Source of the DNA: Dietzia natronolimnaea
GTDB taxonomy: Bacteria > Actinomycetota > Actinomycetes > Mycobacteriales > Mycobacteriaceae
Assembly: GCF_002289575.1 (NCBI RefSeq)
Contig: NZ_NTGA01000007.1
Location: forward strand, 62,001-126,000
DNA: 64,000 bases
Direction of reading: 5' to 3'
Shown here: positions 16,798 to 23,944 of the stretch, piece by piece
Numbering within the stretch: the stretch's first letter is position 1
Layout: each line of letters starts with the position of its first letter
Program-made: the position numbers and the translations under genes
The notes under the pieces: model-generated
The model's input: only the letters and a program-made list of their open reading frames with translations
What the model was told of the DNA's origin: nothing
Databases searched by the model: none

Positions 16798-17553
16798 TCA
16801 GACCGAGTTGTCGTAGCGCAGGGACGCCACCACGGCATCGATGATCTCCTCCGGCTGGACCCCCGGCTCGTCCTCGTCGGACATGAGGACGAAGACGATC
16901 GAGGCGGGAGATCCGTCCGTCGCCCTCGTCGACACCGCGATCGTGTCGAACCGGATGGTCGGCGGGGTGCAGGAGTCGCGGGGTGGCCGGACCGCGCCTC
17001 GGAGCGAGACGTACCACGCGGGAACCCCCGAGACGCCGATGCTGCGGGCCTCGGGCACCGGGACGTCGGCGCCGTTCCTGGTGAAGCGGCGGTCGATCGA
17101 GTCTGCCATGGCCCGCGAGGCGGACTCGGCCTGGTCGCGTGCGTCGCCCGGGAGCATCGTGCTGATGCCGGACAGGGTGCGGAACGACAGCCCGGACGCG
17201 GCGCAGTAGCCGCGGTCGGCGATCGCGTTGGCCGTGGTGACGTACCCCGAGCCCCAGTCCGACCCAGGGTCCTGCGGAAGGTCCGTGTCACCCGGCGCGG
17301 GTGCGCCGAACGGGTCGCCCACCTCCCAGTCGGGCGGGACCGAGTAGACCAGTCCGGTCGGACTGTGCACGTCCTGCCATCCGCCGGGCGGTGGCCCCGC
17401 GGCCAGGGTGGGGCCGGGTTCCTCGCGTTCGGGGGTGTCGGGGCCCGGGCTGTCGGCCCAGAGCGCGCACCCGGTGAGCGCCGCCGTGAGGCAGCCCGCG
17501 AGGACCGCGGAGATCCCGGCACGGACCCCGGCGACGACGCCCGCCCCGGACAT
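16798..17553 (-). CDS. Secreted lipoprotein, function unknown
   Basis: A 251-residue exported protein. The N-terminus has a hydrophobic signal ending in the lipobox LTGC (Cys near 29), then a Pro/Glu-rich linker, then a globular part beginning WQDVHSPTGLVYSVPPDWEV, a pattern common to actinobacterial lipoproteins of unknown function. Two conserved-looking Cys (in GYCAASG and RDSCTPP) could form a disulfide outside the cell. It ends 5 bases before the promoter-proximal end of the downstream SRPBCC gene, on the same strand, so the pair may be co-transcribed. Confidence 0.7.
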   Translation of the reverse strand: MSGAGVVAGVRAGISAVLAGCLTAALTGCALWADSPGPDTPEREEPGPTLAAGPPPGGWQDVHSPTGLVYSVPPDWEVGDPFGAPAPGDTDLPQDPGSDWGSGYVTTANAIADRGYCAASGLSFRTLSGISTMLPGDARDQAESASRAMADSIDRRFTRNGADVPVPEARSIGVSGVPAWYVSLRGAVRPPRDSCTPPTIRFDTIAVSTRATDGSPASIVFVLMSDEDEPGVQPEEIIDAVVASLRYDNSV

Positions 17554-17558
17554 GCGGG

Positions 17559-18035
17559 TCAGCCCTGCTCGACGAGCGCCTTGATCCGCTTAAGGGAGGT
17601 CGACACGCCCCTGTCCATCTCCTTGGTGAACGAGGGCTGGCCGCCGAAGAGCTTCTCGGTGAGGAACGTCGAGATGAAGGTCAGTCCGCTCGGGACCTCG
17701 CGGCGCTCGGTGAGCCGGGTCCCGCCTCCAGGGAGTGGTTCGAGCTCGAAGACCCAGACGGTGGTGTTCTCGGTGATGCGGTTGGCGAACCGGCGGCCGG
17801 GTTCGAACTCCACGACCCGGCTGGTGGTGGGCCAGAAGAGGGGGCCGCGCCTGTTGATGTTGAGTGCGCGGGTGCCGGCGGTCGTGCGACCGCCGAGTGC
17901 GACGACCTTGTACGCCTGGGTGCTCCACTGGGGTGCGTTGCGGACCTCGGAGACGACCTCCCAGACTCTGGCGGGTGGGGCGTCGATCTCGATCGAGCTC
18001 TCGATGGTGTCGACGGGCGCGGACTCGGGGGACAT
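17559..18035 (-). CDS. SRPBCC (START/Bet v1-like) family protein
   Basis: A 158-residue protein of the polyketide-cyclase/dehydrase-type SRPBCC fold, which forms a hydrophobic ligand pocket. The typical start IESSIEIDAPPARVWEVVSEVRNAPQW (about 10-36) and the C-terminal helix region (TEKLFGGQPSFTKEMDRGVSTSLKRIKALVE) are present. The ligand is unknown. The ATG at 18035 has a GGAAGG site upstream. It is divergent from groEL, with both CIRCE elements lying between the two genes. Confidence 0.75.
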   Translation of the reverse strand: MSPESAPVDTIESSIEIDAPPARVWEVVSEVRNAPQWSTQAYKVVALGGRTTAGTRALNINRRGPLFWPTTSRVVEFEPGRRFANRITENTTVWVFELEPLPGGGTRLTERREVPSGLTFISTFLTEKLFGGQPSFTKEMDRGVSTSLKRIKALVEQG

Positions 18036-18137
18036 GGAGGGCCTTCCGAAGGGGATGGGCGGGATCGAGTCTCGATCGTAGGGGACCGGGCCCCGGCGCG
18101 CGTGTCGTTCGCCCGTCGCGAACAGCGCCGTGCGCCC

Positions 18138-18164
18138 TTTGCACTCGTGGGGGGCGAGTGCTAG
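18138..18164 (+). promoter_or_regulatory. CIRCE element 1 (HrcA operator)
   Basis: TTTGCACTC, nine bases, GAGTGCTAG: an almost exact match to the CIRCE consensus TTAGCACTC-N9-GAGTGCTAA. CIRCE is the operator of the heat-shock repressor HrcA, and its position upstream of groEL is the expected one. Confidence 0.92.
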
Positions 18165-18172
18165 AAAAGCGC

Positions 18173-18199
18173 TTGGCACTCGGCTACCCTGAGTGCCAG
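18173..18199 (+). promoter_or_regulatory. CIRCE element 2 overlapping the groEL -10
   Basis: TTGGCACTC, nine bases, GAGTGCCAG forms a second CIRCE-type inverted repeat 35 bases after the first. Its spacer contains TACCCT (18185-18190), a good -10 element, so HrcA bound here would directly cover the promoter. Confidence 0.85.
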
Positions 18200-18240
18200 T
18201 AACACCTGAACTGAGGTCGCAAGGTGAGGCGCGGATCTGA

Positions 18241-19941
<1,701 letters not shown>

Positions 19942-19964
19942 TCCCAGCCCGGACCACGCAGTGG

Positions 19965-20011
19965 GGCTGTGGCCCGCACCGGATGATCCCGGTGCGGGCC
20001 ACAGCCTTTTT
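19965..20011 (+). terminator. Rho-independent terminator of groEL
   Basis: An 18-bp perfect stem (arms 19965-19982 and 19989-20006) with a 6-base loop is followed directly by five T residues. It separates groEL from the small cell-wall peptide genes. Confidence 0.93.
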
Positions 20012-20162
20012 CTCATTTCGCGCACGCCGCCCGGGCCAGACCGTCCTCACCTCCGCCGTGGCGGGACCCACACCAGTTCCGCGGCGGCGCGTAACAGGAT
20101 CGTCATCTATCGGGCTTCGCGTAAAGAGCCTGTGCTCTGCGGTTAAGGTGCGGTTTCGCCCA

Positions 20163-20192
20163 TTGTGATGGACATGTGTCTCTTCTTAGAGT
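20163..20192 (+). promoter_or_regulatory. Candidate promoter of small-peptide pair 1
   Basis: TTGTGA (20163-20168) and TAGAGT (20187-20192) are separated by 18 bases, giving a predicted start near 20199 and a 5' leader of about 45 bases before the ATG at 20245. The stretch 20012-20162 between the groEL terminator and this promoter shows nothing else I can name. Confidence 0.5.
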
Positions 20193-20244
20193 CGCTGACA
20201 GGCGCCTCAGAGGGCGCCGTGAGCGCACGAGAACGGAGAACACC

Positions 20245-20388
20245 ATGCCCGACTTCGGTCAGCTGTCAGACCTCTTCGGAGGGATCACCGACATCCTCGG
20301 AGCCGTCGTCACATTCACCGGGTCGCTGGGAGGCGAGGGGGGCATGAACGACTTCTTCGATGCACTGTCGAGCATCAGCGCCGACTGA
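20245..20388 (+). CDS. PorH-like small cell-wall peptide, copy 1
   Basis: A 47-residue acidic peptide with no Lys or Arg and no signal peptide. It begins MPDFGQLSDLFGGITDIL, has an FTGSLGGEGGMNDFFDAL centre and ends SSISAD. A second copy at 20994 has the same length and the shared pattern MPDF...FTGS..G.GxMN..........ISA. In C. glutamicum, PorH and PorA are peptides of 45-57 residues, lacking signal peptides, encoded downstream of groEL2, that form the mycomembrane channel and are O-mycoloylated on Ser. Position, size and amphipathic character fit; a Ser near the C-terminus matches the PorH modification site in position. The ATG has a CGGAGAA ribosome site. Channel activity is inference. Confidence 0.7.
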   Translation: MPDFGQLSDLFGGITDILGAVVTFTGSLGGEGGMNDFFDALSSISAD

Positions 20389-20454
20389 TCCCGCCGGCTG
20401 ATCCCAGAGTCACCTTCTCCAGAGACACATACCCAGCAGACCCAGGAGTACACC

Positions 20455-20613
20455 ATGTTCTTCCCCGAGTTCGGATCCCTCATCGGCGTCAGTGACGCCC
20501 TCGGCTTTGTCAACGACTTCCTCGGCGCGTTCGGAGACCTCTTCTCCGGCCTGGCCTACTTCACCGGAGGAGACTTCGAGGAGGCCCTCGCCGGCGGCTT
20601 CATGATGTGGTGA
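20455..20613 (+). CDS. PorA-like small cell-wall peptide, copy 1
   Basis: A 52-residue acidic, Phe/Gly-rich peptide (MFFPEFGSLIGVSDALGF at the start) with no Lys or Arg. Its C-terminal part YFTGGDFEEALAGGFM closely resembles YFLGGDFQKAFDAGFM of the gene at 21255, showing the two are paralogues. It lies 66 bases after the PorH-like copy 1, with its own AGGAG ribosome site, and a double hairpin follows; the two genes look like one bicistronic unit, as porH-porA in C. glutamicum. Ser8 and Ser13 are candidate O-acylation sites by analogy only. Confidence 0.68.
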   Translation: MFFPEFGSLIGVSDALGFVNDFLGAFGDLFSGLAYFTGGDFEEALAGGFMMW

Positions 20614-20621
20614 CCTGAGCC

Positions 20622-20688
20622 TGTCGGGGGCGGCCATGCCCCCGACACCTCGATGCGGCCCGCGCGATCTCCCTCGCGCGGGCCGCAT
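20622..20688 (+). terminator. Tandem hairpins ending small-peptide pair 1
   Basis: Two perfect stems follow the second peptide gene: a 10-bp stem (20622-20631 with 20638-20647, loop of six) and a 15-bp GC-rich stem (20653-20667 with 20674-20688, loop of six) followed by TTGG. They lack a long T-run but their stability and place argue for termination. Confidence 0.75.
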
Positions 20689-20820
20689 TGGTGGGTGCGG
20701 GGAAGCCCGGGAAACCGAGATGTCCCGGGGGTGAACAGTCAGTGCGCTCACGCCAGGGTGAGGAGAAGCTAACGCAACAGCGTATGCGCATTTGTTTGAG
20801 TGGTTTGCGCAGCTGAGGAC

Positions 20821-20874
20821 GGATGTTAGGATTTCCTCGCATCCGTGATCTGAGCCACTGAGGGTCACCTCAGT
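20821..20874. promoter_or_regulatory. Two dyads upstream of small-peptide pair 2
   Basis: Within the 380-base gene-free stretch 20614-20993, a nested inverted repeat at 20821-20844 (GGATG, TT, AGGA, TT, TCCT, CG, CATCC) is followed by a perfect palindrome ACTGAGGGTCACCTCAGT at 20857-20874. They lie 45-98 bases upstream of the -35 of pair 2 and are candidate operators. No coding potential is apparent in the stretch. Confidence 0.45.
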
Positions 20875-20918
20875 TTCCCTCGTCGTCACCTTGGCGGGGG
20901 GGGAGACGGACGTCACAA

Positions 20919-20946
20919 TTGACATCGGAGTCGCTCAGATTACTCT
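20919..20946 (+). promoter_or_regulatory. Strong promoter of small-peptide pair 2
   Basis: A perfect TTGACA (20919-20924) and TACTCT (20941-20946) are separated by 16 bases, giving a start near 20953 and a leader of about 40 bases. A consensus -35 is unusual for this GC-rich sequence and suggests high expression. Confidence 0.65.
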
Positions 20947-20993
20947 GACTCTGGCCCCATGAGCCGGGGCACCACTTTCAAAGGGAGACACAC

Positions 20994-21137
20994 ATGCCTG
21001 ACTTCAGCGCCATCAGCGCCGCCCTCACCGCGGTCAAGAACCTCATCGACGGCGTCGTCGGCTTCACCGGTTCCATCCAGGGCGACGGTTTCATGAACGC
21101 GCTCGGCAGCCTCGGCGGGGACGACATCTCCGCCTGA
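20994..21137 (+). CDS. PorH-like small cell-wall peptide, copy 2
   Basis: A 47-residue peptide (MPDFSAISAALTAVKNLIDG at the start) with the same length and layout as the gene at 20245: MPDF start, VVGFTGSIQGDGFMNALGSL centre and a C-terminal DDISA. Unlike copy 1 it contains one Lys. An AAGGGAG ribosome site lies upstream of the ATG. It is the first gene of the second pair and has the stronger promoter of the two. No signal peptide is present, as in corynebacterial PorH. Function as a mycomembrane channel subunit is inferred from size, paralogy and location. Confidence 0.7.
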   Translation: MPDFSAISAALTAVKNLIDGVVGFTGSIQGDGFMNALGSLGGDDISA

Positions 21138-21254
21138 CCGGCCCCCGGCCGTAGCGCTTCGGCGCGAACGCCCCGGCTGCGGCGCACAGCAGCCGATCTC
21201 AGCATCATCCACTGATCCGGATCTCGCCGGATTGCAGCATTCAGGGAGAACATC

Positions 21255-21416
21255 ATGGGCATCGATCTCGGTTCCGTCGGCGACATCTTCGGCAAGGACG
21301 GCATCGTCGACCTCGCGGGCGGCCTGGTCGGCAACACCAACAACATCGTCAAGGGGATCGGCTACTTCCTCGGCGGCGACTTCCAGAAGGCCTTCGACGC
21401 CGGCTTCATGGCCTGA
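21255..21416 (+). CDS. PorA-like small cell-wall peptide, copy 2
   Basis: A 53-residue peptide starting MGIDLGSVGDIFGKDG, with the C-terminal pattern YFLGGDFQKAFDAGFM shared with the peptide at 20455. It is more basic than copy 1 (four Lys). An AGGGAGAA ribosome site lies upstream, the 117-base spacer to the PorH-like copy 2 contains no other gene, and a hairpin with a short T-run follows. The N-terminal LGSVGD is nearly repeated as LGSVTD in the small protein at 26253. Role as the second subunit of a heteromeric pore is inference from C. glutamicum PorA/PorH. Confidence 0.68.
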   Translation: MGIDLGSVGDIFGKDGIVDLAGGLVGNTNNIVKGIGYFLGGDFQKAFDAGFMA

Positions 21417-21438
21417 GCCTTTCGGCTGAACGGGATGG

Positions 21439-21466
21439 GGGCTCCGGGCTGTGCCCGGGGCCCTTT
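21439..21466 (+). terminator. Terminator of small-peptide pair 2
   Basis: An 11-bp stem (GGGCTCCGGGC with GCCCGGGGCCC, one G-U pair) and a three-base loop are followed by TTTCT. Confidence 0.8.
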
Positions 21467-21785
21467 CTCGTGTCTCGACCGGTGTGGCGCACGGGCCCGG
21501 GCCCCGAAGGTTGTATAGGAATTTGTTCATATCGGTAACAGCGGGCCGGGTGGCGTCGATAATGTTGACGTGAACCGCAAGGGTGGTCCCGCGGTTACCG
21601 ACGGGCCGCCCGGGTATGGAATCCTCGGATGGGTGCCCCGCGGGCGCGAGACTCGGTCCCGCAGGCGTGCTTCCGCCGGGAGTGTGCTTAGTGGGTCTTG
21701 TGTGACTACTGGGAATCGGGTTAGCTGTGCAATGCGGGTCTGCCCGAGTCCGTCTGTGAACAACGAGAAGGTTAGGCGTCGGAAT
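21467..21785 (+). other. Gene-free leader region of the mycolyltransferase gene
   Basis: This 319-base stretch contains an 8-base inverted pair TCGGTAAC (21532-21539) and GTTACCGA (21594-21601), and a possible promoter TTGTGT (21698-21703), 17 bases, TTAGCT (21721-21726) that would give a leader of about 50 bases. The frame is open back to 21570, but the extension is Arg/Ser-rich, lies before a good signal peptide and has no ribosome site, so I treat it as untranslated. Confidence 0.4.
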
Positions 21786-22895
21786 ATGCGTTCAGTCAAG
21801 AGCGGTCGGTTGGGCACCAAGGTCGCTGCGGCGACCATCGCCGCGGCCATGGTCCCCGTCGTTGCCACGGGCACTGCCCAGGCACAGGGTGGAAACATTC
21901 AGTACACCAAGGCCACCGCCCAGAACAAGGTCGTCGAGACCCAGCTCCCCGACGGTCGACTGATCGTGTCGGTGTGGTCGGACAAGATGGCCATCGAGGT
22001 CCCGAACATCGTGCAGCGCCCCCGTGACGGGAACAACGGCGCGCCGGTGCTCTACCTCGTCAACGGCGCCGGTGGTGGAGAGGACTCGGCCACCTGGCAG
22101 GCGCAGTCGGACGTCCGGGCCTTCATGTCGGACAAGGACGTCTGGACCGTCACCCCGATCGGTGGTGCCTTCTCCTACTACACGGACTGGCAGCGCCACG
22201 ATCCCAACGTCCAGACCCGCTACGCCCGCGAGACCGACCGCCCGATGGCGTTCGAGACCTACCTCGCCCAGGAGCTCCCGAACCTCTTCGAGGGCCGGTA
22301 CGGCGGCAACTACCCGAACCGCAAGCGTAGCCTCGCCGCGATCTCCATGACCGCCACGTCGGTCCTGACGATCGCTCAGAATCACCCCGGCCGGTTCCAG
22401 GCCATCGGCTCGTACTCGGGATGTGCCGAGACCTCGACCCCGATCGGCTACCAGTTCATCAATATCGTCACCGGCATGCGTGGCGGGGCGAACCTCGACA
22501 ACATGTGGGGGCCCTACCCCGGTCCGGGCTGGGTGGCCAACGACCCGGTCGCCCAGGCGCCCAAGTTCGTCGCCCAGCGCGACAACGGCACCCTGCCGGC
22601 CATGTTCATCTCCACCGGCAACGGCCTGCCCGGCCCGCACGAGTCCCTGGAGAACTGGCGGCTGCGTAACAGCATCCCGGCCCTGGCCAACCAGGCGATC
22701 GTCGGCGGCATCATCGAGGCGGCCACGCAGTACTGCACGGCCAACCTCGCCCGCCGTTTCGCCGAGCTGCAGATCCCGGCCCAGTTCGACTTCGCGCCCA
22801 ACGGAACGCACTCGTGGGGTTACTGGCAGGACGACCTCAAGCAGTCCTGGCCGATGATGGCCCAGGCGATGAACGCCCGCTACGGTCCGATCTGA
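21786..22895 (+). CDS. Mycolyltransferase, antigen 85 / Cmt type
   Basis: Secreted alpha/beta-hydrolase that transfers mycolic acids to trehalose, arabinogalactan or protein Ser residues in the mycomembrane. The 369-residue precursor has a signal peptide (basic MRSVKSGRLGTK, hydrophobic core, AQAQ cleavage region near 33). The catalytic Ser lies in AAISMTATSVLTIA, matching the SMxAxS nucleophile elbow of the family, and the His in PNGTHSWGYW near the C-terminus; PVLYLVNGAGGGEDSATW provides the oxyanion loop region. A GTG at 21756 would add ten residues (with RRR). Its position directly after four porin-like peptides suggests it may acylate them, as MytC does in C. glutamicum (inference). Confidence 0.9.
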   Translation: MRSVKSGRLGTKVAAATIAAAMVPVVATGTAQAQGGNIQYTKATAQNKVVETQLPDGRLIVSVWSDKMAIEVPNIVQRPRDGNNGAPVLYLVNGAGGGEDSATWQAQSDVRAFMSDKDVWTVTPIGGAFSYYTDWQRHDPNVQTRYARETDRPMAFETYLAQELPNLFEGRYGGNYPNRKRSLAAISMTATSVLTIAQNHPGRFQAIGSYSGCAETSTPIGYQFINIVTGMRGGANLDNMWGPYPGPGWVANDPVAQAPKFVAQRDNGTLPAMFISTGNGLPGPHESLENWRLRNSIPALANQAIVGGIIEAATQYCTANLARRFAELQIPAQFDFAPNGTHSWGYWQDDLKQSWPMMAQAMNARYGPI

Positions 22896-22935
22896 TCGGC
22901 TGAAACGAGCCGGCGACCTAGAGTCCCGGACCCGA

Positions 22936-22972
22936 CGGACCCCGCCCCACCACTACGGTGGGGCGGGGTCCG
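22936..22972 (+). terminator. Terminator of the mycolyltransferase gene
   Basis: A 16-bp perfect stem (22936-22951 with 22957-22972) with a five-base loop, followed by TTCT. Confidence 0.85.
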
Positions 22973-23044
22973 TTCTCCTGTCACGAGGTGGCGGGAGCCC
23001 CCCTGGAGTGGGCTCCGAAAGTGGGCCACTGGCAAACTGTACGC

Positions 23045-23944
23045 ATGACCAAGACGGACGACCCGCGCCGTACCGAGCTCCGCCACACCGATGGCAGCAC
23101 GAGCCCGCTGCTCATGGTGGAGTCCGCCGTCCCGGATCGGACCAGGCCCGCCGTCCTGGTCCTGCCCGGTATCGCGGTCGGCGCCAGGTACTACCTCCCG
23201 CTGGCCAGAGCGTTGGCCGCGGCAGGGGTGGACGTGGCGATCACCGAACTGAGGGGCCAGGGCGAGAGCACCCACCGCATCGGCCGCGGCGGGGGAGCGG
23301 CCGGATACCACGAGAGCGCCGCCGAGGACGTCCCGCTGGCGCTGGACGCGATGCAGCGCGAGCTCGGCGCCCGGCGGGTGGTGCTGCTCGGCCACAGCAT
23401 GGGCGCGCAGATCGGGGTGTACCACCTGGCGCGGCGCGATCCCCGGGTGGCGGGCCTGGTGGCGGTGGCGGCGCAGTCCCCGTTCTACCGCGGGTACCCC
23501 CGCCGCGTCGGACGGCGACTGCGAGCGGGCTCGATCCTCCTGCCCGCCATCGGCTCGCTGGCGGGACACGTCCCGGGACGGTTCTTCGGCGCGAGCGGTC
23601 GGATCCCGGCCGACCGCATCAGCGACTGGTCCCGTCTCGCGGCCCGGGGGAGCATGCAGCCGGCGCGCGCCGACCTCGACTACCGGGAGGGTCTGACCCG
23701 CGTGACGGTGCCCGCGCTCGCGGTGGTGATCGCCGACGACCCGCTCGCCCCCGAGAGCGCGGCTCGCGGGCTGCTGGCGATGCTCCCCGCTGCCCGGACG
23801 AGTCTCGAGCTGGAGCCGGAACCGCTGGGCCACAACACGTGGGCGCGCACACCCGCCCAGGTGGTCGCCCGGGTGCTGGCATGGATGGACCGGGAGGTGG
23901 CGCTCAGCCCGTCGGGGGACGACGACGAGGCAGCCGGCGCCTGA
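23045..23944 (+). CDS. Alpha/beta hydrolase family protein
   Basis: A 299-residue cytosolic hydrolase of unknown substrate. VLVLPGIAVGARYY (about 38-51) is the oxyanion-hole region; the nucleophile elbow is LLGHSMGAQ (Ser near 120); an Asp in VIADDPLAPESAAR and a His in PLGHNTWAR near the C-terminus complete the triad. ELRGQGESTHRIGRGG resembles the strand-4 loop of serine aminopeptidase/lysophospholipase-like enzymes. No signal peptide. Its 3' end overlaps the convergent prolyl oligopeptidase gene by 41 bases. Confidence 0.83.
   Translation: MTKTDDPRRTELRHTDGSTSPLLMVESAVPDRTRPAVLVLPGIAVGARYYLPLARALAAAGVDVAITELRGQGESTHRIGRGGGAAGYHESAAEDVPLALDAMQRELGARRVVLLGHSMGAQIGVYHLARRDPRVAGLVAVAAQSPFYRGYPRRVGRRLRAGSILLPAIGSLAGHVPGRFFGASGRIPADRISDWSRLAARGSMQPARADLDYREGLTRVTVPALAVVIADDPLAPESAARGLLAMLPAARTSLELEPEPLGHNTWARTPAQVVARVLAWMDREVALSPSGDDDEAAGA

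Noticed and set aside
21570-21785. N-terminal extension of the mycolyltransferase reading frame
   Set aside because: The extension is Arg/Ser-rich, has no ribosome site and would bury the signal peptide more than 70 residues inside the protein.
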